Below, one piece after another: positions 1 to 8,551 of a DNA stretch of 49,906 bases. The notes beneath the pieces were generated by a model. It did not search any database and was not told where the DNA came from. It saw only the letters and a list, made by a program, of their open reading frames with translations. The DNA comes from a virus, in IMG/VR virus record IMGVR_UViG_3300025120_014439, positions 1 through 49,906 of that record; one strand, 5' to 3'. Position 1 is the stretch's first letter, and the number at the start of each line of letters is the position of its first letter. The position numbers and the translations under genes are program-made.

Positions 1-1
1 C

Positions 2-886
2 ATCCATGCAGAACAAATCAAAAAAGATTTCATCAAATCCATGCATCCTTTCAAGTTGAAACAAAATGTTCACAAAGGCATAGGCAACTATTTGCCACAT
101 GCTGATGTCATGGATTTGGCAGCCTCCATCCAACAGGTTGCAGAAGAATTTGTCACAGATTATGTTGCCCAAGCAGTGCAACACACTGGCATAAAAAACC
201 TTGTGTATCAGGGAGGGGTTGCACTCAACTGTGTGGCCAATACCAAATTGCTTGATATCTGCAACAATGTGTGGATAATGCCTAATCCAGGAGATTGTGG
301 TAATTCGCTGGGAGCGGCACTGACACACCATCAAAAACCTGTGATTTGGCCTGGACCCTATATTGGCACTGATATTGCCTATCCATACCCTGTAGACGCT
401 TGTATCAAGGAATTATACACCAATAAAATGGTGGGCGTAGCGTCAGGTCGTGCTGAATTTGGACCCAGAGCATTGGGGCATAGATCGCTACTTGCGGACC
501 CAAGAGGGCATGATATCAAAGACAAAGTCAATGAAATCAAACGCAGACAAAAGTTTCGACCTTTTGCTCCTGCTATACTAGAAGAACATCTGCATGATTA
601 CTTTGAACTCAACACAGACTCATCACCATACATGCAATTCGTTGGTGTATGCAAACATCCAGACAAATTTCCAGCCATTGTGCATGTGGATGGATCATCC
701 AGAATACAGACTGTGAGCAAAACAGATTCTCCTGGATTCAGAGCATTGTTGGAACGTTGGTATGCGGAGACAGGGTGTCCTATGTTGTTGAACACATCGC
801 TCAACATACGTGGTAAGCCAATGGTCAACACCAGAGAAGATGCTGACCAATTTGAAAAAGAGTATGGTGTCAAAGTAGTTTCATAA
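2..886 (+). CDS. Carbamoyltransferase (NodU/CmcH family), 5' end cut by the window
   Basis: This is the C-terminal part of an O-carbamoyltransferase, a family that moves a carbamoyl group from carbamoyl phosphate to a sugar or antibiotic hydroxyl. The family signature GGVALNCVANTK is present, followed by the C-terminal domain motifs GRAEFGPRALGHRSLLADPR and KFRPFAPAILEE. The frame stays open to base 2, upstream of the first Met at 41, so the gene starts outside the window. Its TAA overlaps the ATG of the next gene by one base (TAATG), so the two are translationally coupled. With the aminotransferase and epimerase nearby, a role in decorating a surface or virion glycan is likely; the acceptor is unknown. 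Confidence 0.9.
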   Translation: MHAEQIKKDFIKSMHPFKLKQNVHKGIGNYLPHADVMDLAASIQQVAEEFVTDYVAQAVQHTGIKNLVYQGGVALNCVANTKLLDICNNVWIMPNPGDCGNSLGAALTHHQKPVIWPGPYIGTDIAYPYPVDACIKELYTNKMVGVASGRAEFGPRALGHRSLLADPRGHDIKDKVNEIKRRQKFRPFAPAILEEHLHDYFELNTDSSPYMQFVGVCKHPDKFPAIVHVDGSSRIQTVSKTDSPGFRALLERWYAETGCPMLLNTSLNIRGKPMVNTREDADQFEKEYGVKVVS

Positions 887-2394
887 TGTATGATCAATTT
901 TCATACAACGGCACCCTAACAGATTATCCTAACAAAACTGACTGGTATTGGATCACACACTCCAACAATGATTACACAAAATTTAATTTTGATTATCATG
1001 TGCCCCAATGGGAATCGGATTGTGTGCAAGTGTTTGGCGATCAACATGCCCGTGACTCACACACCTATCTTGTGAACACTAGACACAGTGATGATTCGCC
1101 TTGGCAGTTTCATGAACACACAGTGACAAGGACATCTTCTGTGCCGGTGTTTCATGCAACCAATCTCCAACCTTTAGAAGATCAAGGCGTGCGAATGTTC
1201 TCAAATTTTTTCAACTTCATTAAAAGATGTTGCAACAAAACAGATGCTGATTATTTTTGGGTCACTGCTTCTGTGTGTGACTACAGCAGTTTTGATTTTA
1301 CATGGCATCCAGACATAGGCGAAGAAAAATTTGTGCATGCATGGACCACACAAGACAATCAACATGGCTATACATTTTTTGTGCCAAGACAGGAGTTTGT
1401 CAAGCAGTCACAGACACTGCAAAAATTAGAATGGTTTGAATACATCAAATATCACAGTGAAGTACCTGTGAACCAATTGCCTGTGAATACATTCACTCTC
1501 AACAAAGGAGTTGCTGATGCAATAAAAAATCACACATTCACACATCACTATGAATGGTTTGTAGAACAAGGTGTTGATTTTGATACAGATAAATTTCAAC
1601 CTGCAAGATGGGATGACATTGCCGTAGAGGCATATGGACAAAATTCTAATGCACTGTTGGTGCCAAGAGAAACCAAATCTTTTATGCATGACCAAGTGTA
1701 CGACTATCCACATGTGGTGAAAAAGCCTGTACAGATGATACAGCCAAAATTTGACATGATAGTGCTAGGTTATAAAGAGCCCGACCTTGAACAAAATTAT
1801 GCCTCAATCAAAAAACAATATCCTCATGCTAAATTGATATCGGGTATCGAGGGCAATGTTAATGCCTACAAAGAATGTGCAAGACAGAGTGAAACAGAAT
1901 ACTTTTGGACAATATTTGCCAAGTCTGAAATCAACGATGATTTTAAATTCAACTACCATCCAGACTGTATGGAACGTCCACATCACTACATTTTCAAATG
2001 CTACAATCCAATGATTGATTATGCATATGGTCACATGGGGATAATCTTATATCACAAACAAATGGTTTTGGATGCTGAACAATGGGGGCCTGACTTTACT
2101 TGTTCTTTTCCTGTTAAATTAGTTGATGAGATATCCAACACAGCCAATTATTTTCACACACCGTTTTTGACCTACAGAACAGCATTTAGAGAATGTGTAA
2201 AACTTGCATCAAATTGTATTGATGGCAGTGACACACAACAAAACAAAGAAATCCTCAGCAAGTGGTTGCACAGTGCAGACGAATGGACCAAGCGTGGATC
2301 ACAAGATGCTGTAAGCCATGTTGATGACAATGGCAATTTAATGCAAGTGTTTGATTGGCAATTTATTGAATCAAAATTCGATCAGTGGAGTTAA
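886..2394 (+). CDS. Triple-repeat phage protein, possibly a degenerate GT-A-like glycosyltransferase relative
   Basis: This 502-residue protein has no assignable enzyme motif, but a repeat unit appears three times, near residues 18-65, 119-170 and 337-390. Each copy has an acidic residue, an aromatic pair ending in Trp (DWYW, DYFW, EYFW), about ten residues, then F-x-F-x-[YW]-H-[PV], and a later strand ending in an aromatic. I recall similar units in phage GT-A-like proteins where a DxD motif follows the Trp; here those positions are HSN, ASV and AKS, so metal-dependent transfer is doubtful. It is coupled to the carbamoyltransferase by a one-base overlap. It converges on the next gene, and the two stop codons share a TTAA. 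Confidence 0.75.
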   Translation: MYDQFSYNGTLTDYPNKTDWYWITHSNNDYTKFNFDYHVPQWESDCVQVFGDQHARDSHTYLVNTRHSDDSPWQFHEHTVTRTSSVPVFHATNLQPLEDQGVRMFSNFFNFIKRCCNKTDADYFWVTASVCDYSSFDFTWHPDIGEEKFVHAWTTQDNQHGYTFFVPRQEFVKQSQTLQKLEWFEYIKYHSEVPVNQLPVNTFTLNKGVADAIKNHTFTHHYEWFVEQGVDFDTDKFQPARWDDIAVEAYGQNSNALLVPRETKSFMHDQVYDYPHVVKKPVQMIQPKFDMIVLGYKEPDLEQNYASIKKQYPHAKLISGIEGNVNAYKECARQSETEYFWTIFAKSEINDDFKFNYHPDCMERPHHYIFKCYNPMIDYAYGHMGIILYHKQMVLDAEQWGPDFTCSFPVKLVDEISNTANYFHTPFLTYRTAFRECVKLASNCIDGSDTQQNKEILSKWLHSADEWTKRGSQDAVSHVDDNGNLMQVFDWQFIESKFDQWS

Positions 2395-3476
2395 TTGTAT
2401 TGTTTGACCCAGTTGTTCACATGATCAATGATATAAGATTGCTCTGATTCAGTCAGAGAATAGTAACACGGTAAACTTACAATTTGCTCGCACACCCACT
2501 CTGTTCTAGCACATGGTTGGTAAGGATAATATGGTTGGTTAGTGTTCAAAGGTTTTTTGTAGTGAATGTTTGTGCTGATGCCTTGTCCTTTCATGTACAA
2601 AATAAAATCATCTCTGGCAGGCACTTGTATCACATACACATAATATGAATGTAAACAGTGCAGTCTAGTCAACGGAGTTTTTGCAAGAAGTTGATCATTG
2701 TAAACATCTGCTTTTTGTCTTTTTTGTTCATTCCAATCAGTGTAGTGTTGCATTTTTTCTAACAACACAGCTGCCTGGATACAGTCAATCCTTGCATTGA
2801 ATCCAATGGTTTCATAATCGTATTTTGTTTTTCTTCCGTGATCTCTGTACATTTTTACACGATCAATCAAGTCTTTGTTGCCTGTCACAGCACCAGCATC
2901 ACCTATGGCACCAAGATTCTTTATTGGGTTGAATGAAAAACACGTGAGATCAACTAGATTGCCAACTCTTTGATTTTTGTATTCTGCGCCAGCACTGTGT
3001 GCCGCATCTTCAATGAGGAAAAGGTTGTTGCTTTTTGCAATTTTTTTAAGATGGTCTATGTTGGGAGTTTGTCCATACAAGTCAACAAACAGTATGGCTT
3101 TTGTGTTGTGTGTGATTTTTTGTTGTATTTGAGTTGCATCAATGTGATAATATTCATCTATGTCCACAAACACAGGCTTTGCTCCGATCACTTTGATGGC
3201 TTCTACAGTTGAAACAAATGTATGAGCAGTTGTAATAACTTCATGGCCTGGTTTGATTCCGCATGCTAACAGAGCTAGAGTAACTGCAAATGTACCATTG
3301 CCCACAGCGGCACAAGATTGGGCCTGCACGTGATTAGACCAAGTCTGTTCAAATTTTTCTACAGTGGGGCCTGCAATAAATTCATCTGTGTCAAGGATTT
3401 TTTGAATTGCAGTATTGATTTGATCCTTGCAATCTTTGTACTGATCTTGGAGTTTAGTAAATGGTATCTGCATCAA
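2391..3476 (-). CDS. DegT/DnrJ/EryC1/StrS-family PLP aminotransferase
   Basis: This 361-residue protein is a sugar aminotransferase of the DegT family, which uses pyridoxal phosphate to convert a keto-sugar nucleotide to an amino sugar. Visible marks are the N-terminal opening IPFTKLQDQY, the cofactor segment VGNGTFAVTLAL, the aspartate segment LIEDAAHSAGAEY, and the Schiff-base lysine in SFNPIKNLGAIGDAGAV. Length is normal for the family. Its ATG overlaps the end of the upstream epimerase by about 23 bases. The epimerase-aminotransferase order suggests a nucleotide-sugar route, probably for glycan or LPS-like modification; the substrate cannot be read from sequence. Confidence 0.93.
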   Translation of the reverse strand: MMQIPFTKLQDQYKDCKDQINTAIQKILDTDEFIAGPTVEKFEQTWSNHVQAQSCAAVGNGTFAVTLALLACGIKPGHEVITTAHTFVSTVEAIKVIGAKPVFVDIDEYYHIDATQIQQKITHNTKAILFVDLYGQTPNIDHLKKIAKSNNLFLIEDAAHSAGAEYKNQRVGNLVDLTCFSFNPIKNLGAIGDAGAVTGNKDLIDRVKMYRDHGRKTKYDYETIGFNARIDCIQAAVLLEKMQHYTDWNEQKRQKADVYNDQLLAKTPLTRLHCLHSYYVYVIQVPARDDFILYMKGQGISTNIHYKKPLNTNQPYYPYQPCARTEWVCEQIVSLPCYYSLTESEQSYIIDHVNNWVKQYN

Positions 3477-4377
3477 TTTTTTCTAATGCTTGATAAAAAT
3501 CAAACTGCCTTTGATATCCTAGTACAGTTTTTACTTTATTAATATTCAGCGATCCTCTGTTGGGGAAATACTTTTCTCTGTTGACTGGTATCAACTTACT
3601 GTTGCTATCATAAAACTCTTTCACTGTGTCGGCTAGTTGTTTAATAGTCAGAGTGTGTTCACTGCTGATGTTAAAGGTTTTATTTTTACAATCAGACTCT
3701 ACAGCAAGAATCAATGCTGACACCAAATCATCTACATAGGTGATGTCAGTGGTTGTGTCTTGTGCATAAAATATTTCTTCATTTTTCCTTGCTGACTTGA
3801 TAAACTTAGGCACCAGTCTATCACCAATATCGTTGTTGCCAAACACACATATAGGTCTAAAAATAATATAGTCTAATGATCTGTTTCTGCTGTGTGCTTT
3901 TAGCAAATGTTCTTGTGATAGTTTAAGACTGCCATAGAGATTTATAGGAGCACATGCACTTGATTCGTCTGCATCATTTTGAAAGTGTCCATATACATTT
4001 GAACTAGAAACATGTATGTATTTTTTGCTTGATGAATTCAGTGTGTTGATCAATCCTTTGATCATACCATCAGCAGATAAAACTGGATATTTTTCTGAAA
4101 GACTTACTCTTGGATATGCCGCTAGATTGATGGTAACATCTGGTTTAAAGTTGTGCAGTGTGTCTTGTATTAGGCTTTCTTCTAGTATTGAGCCATTGAC
4201 TGTGTCAACATTATACCATTGACTGGTCCTTGCTTGGATGATTTTGTGTTTATGTTTTTCTTGTTTGACGCCGAAGATTGAAAAGTTATCATACACACAA
4301 ACATCATGTTTGTGTTGCAGTTGATTAACTAAATGATGTCCTATGAATCCTGCACCGCCAAAAACAATTATTTTCAT
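3454..4377 (-). CDS. NAD-dependent sugar epimerase/dehydratase (extended SDR)
   Basis: This 307-residue protein has the Rossmann signature GGAGFIGHHL at residues 8-17 and the region leading to an SDR catalytic triad (HVSSSNVYG, then a YGSLK motif with the Tyr-x3-Lys spacing). These features place it with UDP-glucose 4-epimerase-like or dTDP-glucose dehydratase-like enzymes. It lies directly upstream of the aminotransferase, and its start overlaps the stop of the omega-like gene by 4 bases (ATGA). Base composition is noticeably more AT-rich than the neighbouring conserved phage genes, which fits later acquisition. The precise reaction (epimerase, dehydratase or reductase) is uncertain. Confidence 0.9.
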   Translation of the reverse strand: MKIIVFGGAGFIGHHLVNQLQHKHDVCVYDNFSIFGVKQEKHKHKIIQARTSQWYNVDTVNGSILEESLIQDTLHNFKPDVTINLAAYPRVSLSEKYPVLSADGMIKGLINTLNSSSKKYIHVSSSNVYGHFQNDADESSACAPINLYGSLKLSQEHLLKAHSRNRSLDYIIFRPICVFGNNDIGDRLVPKFIKSARKNEEIFYAQDTTTDITYVDDLVSALILAVESDCKNKTFNISSEHTLTIKQLADTVKEFYDSNSKLIPVNREKYFPNRGSLNINKVKTVLGYQRQFDFYQALEKIDADTIY

Positions 4378-4649
4378 TCTTCATCTTCTGCACTTGGTAA
4401 AGAAACTTTTTGCATTGACTTTATAAGGTCTTCTCTCAATTCCTCAAAATTACATTGCCCAGTTTCAAAATCACGTAGTGCATTCACTGAGTCTGCTTGA
4501 CCACGCTCTGCTTCATGACCTGTGATAGGCACAGCACCGCGGGACAGTTGCTTTGCTCTGTGCACCGCCAGCAATATCATCTCATATCGATCATCAATAC
4601 CTTGAGCTTGGCATTGATTCCAAGCTTCTTGTGCAAATACTCTTGCCAC
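4374..4649 (-). CDS. RNA polymerase omega-subunit-like protein
   Basis: This 91-residue protein resembles bacterial RpoZ from end to end. It opens with MARV, has the helix RYEMILLAVHRAKQLSRGA (family pattern RFxLVLxAxxRARQIxxG), then ALRDFE matching the ALREI segment, and ends with LREDLIKSMQKV matching the DLKEDLIxSLQ helix. Omega helps fold the beta' subunit and assemble RNA polymerase. An insertion (ITGHEAERGQ) sits where host omega has a short charged loop. It lies 3 bases after the gene at 4653-5246. A phage copy could replace or compete with host omega during transcription takeover; this is inference. Confidence 0.75.
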   Translation of the reverse strand: MARVFAQEAWNQCQAQGIDDRYEMILLAVHRAKQLSRGAVPITGHEAERGQADSVNALRDFETGQCNFEELREDLIKSMQKVSLPSAEDEE

Positions 4650-4652
4650 AGT

Positions 4653-5246
4653 CTATGCCTCTTCTGTTTGTTTTTTTGGTCTGCCTTTGCGTGGTCTAAG
4701 TTCTGGATCGAGTTCATATGCTCTTTCTTTTAATACAAGCATCTTTTTTTCCAGTCTTTCTGCACGTGCTAACATCAACTTGGCTTCATTTTTTCCTGAT
4801 GTGCCTTGAGAAGTTGTGTCGGGTTGAATTGAAAGTCCTGCTAGATCAACTCCACGTTGACCGGCAATCATTTCGTTCAACTTGTCTAATTGCACAGCAT
4901 TAGCACCTTCTTCTGTGACCATGACATTCTCAGTGGCCTGTTTCAACAGTTTGCCCTTACTGTGAAGCCACTCTAGCACACTCATGCCTTGCATTGATGT
5001 TGCTTGACTTTGTTCATCTTCATTGAGAGATTCTTCTAGTGGCATTTTGTGTCTGCCCAAAATGTGTGCAAATTCAAATGACTCTTGGCCGTCTTTGGAT
5101 TCTAATAATCCTTCGATGATGTCTTCTTCAAATGGAAGCATTGCATCTCTGTCAATCACAAGACTTGCATAAGGGTCTTGTGGCAATGTGCGATAGGCAA
5201 CAATAACTTTTGTGCCTGTGGTTTTTAACATACCTACGTGTTTCAT
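4653..5246 (-). CDS. Conserved T4-like marine phage protein, function unknown
   Basis: This 197-residue protein begins MKHVGMLKTTGTKVIVAYRT, an opening I associate with a conserved but uncharacterised protein of marine T4-like phages. The first half is a mixed region with a regulator-like small fold; the C-terminal third (from about residue 140) is a charged, probably helical segment ending in the basic RPRKGRPKKQ. It starts directly after the 92-residue gene and leads into the omega-like gene, so the three are likely co-transcribed from the promoter at 5560-5589. No catalytic motif is visible. Confidence 0.8.
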   Translation of the reverse strand: MKHVGMLKTTGTKVIVAYRTLPQDPYASLVIDRDAMLPFEEDIIEGLLESKDGQESFEFAHILGRHKMPLEESLNEDEQSQATSMQGMSVLEWLHSKGKLLKQATENVMVTEEGANAVQLDKLNEMIAGQRGVDLAGLSIQPDTTSQGTSGKNEAKLMLARAERLEKKMLVLKERAYELDPELRPRKGRPKKQTEEA

Positions 5247-5525
5247 TTATTTCTCCTCTGCTTTCGGCGCTTCAGTAGTACCTTCTTCTGTGTTTTGTTC
5301 TTCTGCTTTGGCATCAACTGCTTTCAAAAACGCATCTAATTTATCAAACACTTCACCAATTGTTTTGAGTTCGGCACCTCTAAATGCGCCTCTGGATGAT
5401 GAAATGTCAATGATTGTTCTTATGTTTCTCAAGTCAGCCACAGTGAGGGCAGGCGGTTGTGCCTGTGGAGTCTCAACTGTGCCGTCTTGTTGCGGCTGTG
5501 CTGATTGAATTGTTTCTTCTGACAT
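5247..5525 (-). CDS. Conserved small acidic phage protein
   Basis: This 92-residue protein has a low-complexity Gln/Pro-rich N-terminus (about 1-27), then a compact helical domain starting LTVADLRNIRTIIDISSSRG and continuing GAELKTIGEVFDKLDAFL, and an acidic Glu-rich tail. I recognise the middle domain as recurring in T4-like cyanophages without assigned function. The start has a clear Shine-Dalgarno (AAGGAGACTCCTA before ATG), preceded by a sigma70-like promoter. It is the first gene of the run towards the omega-like gene. Confidence 0.8.
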   Translation of the reverse strand: MSEETIQSAQPQQDGTVETPQAQPPALTVADLRNIRTIIDISSSRGAFRGAELKTIGEVFDKLDAFLKAVDAKAEEQNTEEGTTEAPKAEEK

Positions 5526-5559
5526 TAGGAGTCTCCTTGTAATATTATAATATGCATAT

Positions 5560-5589
5560 ATTATATTTTATATCTATTGCAGATGTCAA
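5560..5589 (-). promoter_or_regulatory. Sigma70-type promoter for the 5525-to-4374 run
   Basis: On the minus strand TTGACA (5584-5589) is followed after 18 bases by TATAAT (5560-5565). A second AT-rich TATAAT lies nearer the gene. The leader has a good Shine-Dalgarno, so this gene is not leaderless. Confidence 0.65.
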
Positions 5590-6767
5590 CCGTAATAAAC
5601 GGTTTGGCCAAAAGGTGGACGCACCCTGTCGTTGGTATGAATCACCCACAGTGTGTCACAGTAGTCTGCATCACCCCATTGATCCCATGTTTCGCCATCT
5701 GTGAAACACACCAACAGCTGTGGTTTTACATCATTTTCTTGCATCCATCGCCAGTTTACTCCAATGTCTGTGCCACCGTAGCCTTGTGGAGCGTATGTGG
5801 TAATATCTTTGCCGTCCCATGATTCAAACTGTTCAGGAGCATGAACTTCTGTGTCAAAACACCAAATGTTAATTTTGTATTCGTCAAATTCTTCTGCAAT
5901 GCCATTGATTTCGGAAAGAAAATCTTTCAACATGGATCCTGATATGGATCCTGATGTGTCAATGCTGACACAGATGTCTAGTTCATTCTGTACTTCAAGA
6001 CCAGGCAACACAGCATTGGTTGAATACATCTTGCGTGATGGTCTCATCCATGAGTAGTTGTTCTTGATTTGACTCTTAATGGTTTGTCTCAGCATGCTTC
6101 TCCAGTCCAGTTTCGGCTGAGTGATGTCTGTGATCAGTCTTTCAAGTCCACGTGGCACATTGCCAGCACCTGATGATTGTGCCGCTTTGGCAGATTGCAA
6201 CAGTGAATTTTTGATCTCATCTTTGAGTTGATCTTGTTCAGTTTTAGACATCTGTGGCATTTCAATTTTTTTCTTGTTGCCGTCTTGGTCTGTCACAGTG
6301 GCTTCACCTTTGTCTAGATCAATGTGTACATCAAGTGTTGATTGTTGTTTTTGCCAGTCGCTCAACTTTTCATATATCTGTTCTGCTGACTGATCTCTGT
6401 ATTGTGAGTCCAACAGCGGTGCATTGTCGCCAGTGGGTTTGGAACCAACACCTTCATCATCAAGTATTTGATTGATGGCATAGTCTGCCGCCACATTCCA
6501 ACCTTGTGGATCTCTATCACCACGTCTCAGCATGTGTTCAAATGCCACATGTAACACTTCATGTGCCAACAAAAATTCAACTTGTTTGACATCCAGCTGA
6601 TCAATAAAGTCAGGAGCATACCAAAGATGTCTGCCATCCGTGGCCGCTGTGCCTATCTCTTTTGACTCTTTGAGAATCAAACGAGTTGCCATGTTGCCAA
6701 AGAATGGTTTCTTCAGCAACAATGATATTCTGGCTGTTACGATTTTTTCTTCTTGTGGAGTTCTCAT
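5586..6767 (-). CDS. VWA-like protein with N-terminal metallopeptidase-like domain (DUF2201 type)
   Basis: This 393-residue protein combines a zinc-peptidase-like N-terminal region with a HEVLH motif at residues 69-73 (HExxH) and a C-terminal von Willebrand A-like domain. The MIDAS-type sequence DTSGSISGS lies near residue 265, and later metal-site residues include the TDGE stretch. This architecture normally works with a MoxR AAA+ ATPase, and that partner is the next gene upstream, overlapping by one base (TAATG). Such pairs act as metal- or cofactor-insertion or remodelling machines. In the phage the target is unknown. Both the HExxH and MIDAS residues are intact. Confidence 0.88.
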   Translation of the reverse strand: MRTPQEEKIVTARISLLLKKPFFGNMATRLILKESKEIGTAATDGRHLWYAPDFIDQLDVKQVEFLLAHEVLHVAFEHMLRRGDRDPQGWNVAADYAINQILDDEGVGSKPTGDNAPLLDSQYRDQSAEQIYEKLSDWQKQQSTLDVHIDLDKGEATVTDQDGNKKKIEMPQMSKTEQDQLKDEIKNSLLQSAKAAQSSGAGNVPRGLERLITDITQPKLDWRSMLRQTIKSQIKNNYSWMRPSRKMYSTNAVLPGLEVQNELDICVSIDTSGSISGSMLKDFLSEINGIAEEFDEYKINIWCFDTEVHAPEQFESWDGKDITTYAPQGYGGTDIGVNWRWMQENDVKPQLLVCFTDGETWDQWGDADYCDTLWVIHTNDRVRPPFGQTVYYG

Positions 6768-7846
6768 TAACCCTCCATGCTCGCTACAACATATTTGCCA
6801 AACTTTTCATGAAACTTGTTGAATGATTTCAACTTGCTTGGCTTCATTGGTAGTTTGTATGTTGACAGTGCAATCTTTGCACCCATCACTGTGAGTTCAG
6901 TGTCAAAGTTGTCCATCATAAAGTTCAAGAAGCAGTCGGCCATTTTGTCAAAGTCCTTGTGTTTGTCGTTCTCTTTAAGTTCATAACACATGGAAACTGC
7001 CAGTGAATATTGTCCTGACACTTCAACTTTCTTAGGCATCTTCTTGATCTTGCCGGATAGTATGTCTGTTGGGTTGGGAAGGTCAGCCGCAATTTTACGA
7101 TGAGCCATAAATTTGATGGCTGTGCCTTCCCCAACAGCACCTGCTACTAGGTCAGTGAGCGTGTTGTCCGGCAGGTGTTCTGTTAGTAATTGACTTACAA
7201 ATGACCATGTTCTTGGTGTGGCAAATGCCTTGGAAGAACCTTTGGGATCGAAGTCATACAAATCATTTTTTGCAAACGTACAATAACCTACAACATCTGC
7301 ATGAATATTATTAAGTGTGGCCCATTCAAACCAATCATCAAAGTCCACTTTCATTTCAATGTGAACAAAACGATTGGAAAGAGGAGCAGGCATTCTGAAT
7401 GTAACACCTCTGTCTGTTTCTCTGTTGCCGGCCGCCACAATCGACACACCCTCTGGTAGATCATATGCACCAACCTTTCTGTTGAGAATAAGTTGATATG
7501 CCGCAGCCTGTACAGCAGGTGGTGCCGCATTGATCTCATCCAAGAATAAAATTGCTGTGGATTTTGGGTCTGATGGTAGTTCAATGGGTGGTGCCCATTC
7601 CATCTTGTTGGAAGTTGAATTGTAAAATGGAATACCTTTGATGTCTGTAGGCTCCCACAGTGGTAATCTGATATCAATCACTTCACGTGACTGCTCGTCT
7701 CCAATCTGTTTGACAATATCGGACTTACCAATACCTGGTGCACCCCATATCATCACAGGTCTTTTCAATGCAATACAGTGTTTTAAACCTGTGATTGCTT
7801 GACTAGGACCAATCTGTCTTGTTGTTTCTATTGTTTTGTTGCTCAT
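6767..7846 (-). CDS. MoxR-family AAA+ ATPase
   Basis: This 359-residue ATPase has Walker A GAPGIGKS at residues 35-42, Walker B in AILFLDEINAAPP near residue 95, and the MoxR-type sensor region VAAGNRETDRGVTFRMP with the arginine finger segment NRFVHIEM. MoxR proteins act as chaperone-like motors with VWA partners; the VWA/peptidase-like gene follows with a one-base overlap. The ATG has a strong Shine-Dalgarno (AAGGAG), and an almost ideal sigma70 promoter lies just upstream, so the pair is probably expressed early by host polymerase. Confidence 0.92.
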   Translation of the reverse strand: MSNKTIETTRQIGPSQAITGLKHCIALKRPVMIWGAPGIGKSDIVKQIGDEQSREVIDIRLPLWEPTDIKGIPFYNSTSNKMEWAPPIELPSDPKSTAILFLDEINAAPPAVQAAAYQLILNRKVGAYDLPEGVSIVAAGNRETDRGVTFRMPAPLSNRFVHIEMKVDFDDWFEWATLNNIHADVVGYCTFAKNDLYDFDPKGSSKAFATPRTWSFVSQLLTEHLPDNTLTDLVAGAVGEGTAIKFMAHRKIAADLPNPTDILSGKIKKMPKKVEVSGQYSLAVSMCYELKENDKHKDFDKMADCFLNFMMDNFDTELTVMGAKIALSTYKLPMKPSKLKSFNKFHEKFGKYVVASMEG

Positions 7847-7872
7847 CTTTTGTTACGCTCCTTATGTTTACT

Positions 7873-7900
7873 ATTATAATGTCACAAGGCAAAGTGTCAA
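7873..7900 (-). promoter_or_regulatory. Sigma70-type promoter for MoxR/VWA pair
   Basis: TTGACA (7895-7900), 16-base spacer, TATAAT (7873-7878) on the minus strand, both hexamers perfect. The leader carries AAGGAG before the ATG at 7846. Confidence 0.8.
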
Positions 7901-7915
7901 CCAACACAAAAATCG

Positions 7916-8260
7916 CTATAATTGGAAGTTTTCTAGGTCACCATCTAACAATTGAAGCATCACTGCTGGTTTTTCTGCAAACAAAACCAAGTATTTTCGC
8001 TTCTGTGGAATGTAATAAGGTGCAGGGCAGTTGCGATTGAGATTCAAAAAGGCTCTGATGGTCATGGGTTTGTTCATTCTGATCTTGTAAGACTGGAATT
8101 TTGCAAATTTAAGCAAATGATAGCCTTTGTATGTGAGATTGAAATGGGTGTCATCAGACACAAATGACTTGAACATCATCTTGACAATTTTATCCACAGC
8201 AAATTCAAGGTCACACTGCTGTTTGATCAGTTCGGCTAGTTTATGTTTGGTTAATTTCAT
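7916..8260 (-). CDS. Conserved phage protein of unknown function
   Basis: This 114-residue, strongly basic and aromatic protein contains NLTYKGYHLLKFAKFQSYKI and a C-terminal PYYIPQKRKYLVLFAEK segment, which I recall from T4-like marine phages but cannot name. No catalytic motif or membrane segment is visible. Its start overlaps the end of the next upstream gene by 20 bases, and both are probably read from the late-type element at 8552-8559. Confidence 0.75.
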   Translation of the reverse strand: MKLTKHKLAELIKQQCDLEFAVDKIVKMMFKSFVSDDTHFNLTYKGYHLLKFAKFQSYKIRMNKPMTIRAFLNLNRNCPAPYYIPQKRKYLVLFAEKPAVMLQLLDGDLENFQL

Positions 8261-8543
8261 CTTTCAACTGTTTGCCTTGTGTGAGTTCATACACTGCAAA
8301 TTCATTGCACTTGAACATGTCGTTAAGTTTTTTGGCGAGATTGAAAGCATGACCAGGATTAGAAAAAGAAACTTTTTTATATTTGGGTCCTGGATAGTTT
8401 GAAATTATAGAAGATGATTTGAGATTAATGGGTTTGCCTTGGTAAAAAACTGCCCATATGGCTTGAGACTCCAACACTTCTTCCATCTTGTAATTTTTTT
8501 TGTTGGTGTGTTGTAAAAGTGTTCGTGGTCTGGGTCTACTCAT
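8241..8543 (-). CDS. Conserved small phage protein
   Basis: This 100-residue basic protein contains AIWAVFYQGKPINLKSS and PGPKYKKVSFSNPGHAFNLA, segments I associate with conserved T4-like phage hypotheticals. It may bind nucleic acid, given its positive charge, but no motif shows this. A late-type element GATAAATA lies 8 bases before the ATG. The 3' end overlaps the next gene by 20 bases. Confidence 0.75.
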   Translation of the reverse strand: MSRPRPRTLLQHTNKKNYKMEEVLESQAIWAVFYQGKPINLKSSSIISNYPGPKYKKVSFSNPGHAFNLAKKLNDMFKCNEFAVYELTQGKQLKDEINQT

Positions 8544-8551
8544 TATGTGAG

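Noticed and set aside
2391-2394. Shared TTAA of the two convergent stop codons as a regulatory signal
   Set aside because: It is a simple consequence of two TAA stops overlapping; no extended symmetry surrounds it.
5541-5566. AT-rich near-palindrome upstream of the 92-residue gene as an operator
   Set aside because: The symmetry is imperfect and made only of A/T runs, as expected by chance in a promoter of this composition.
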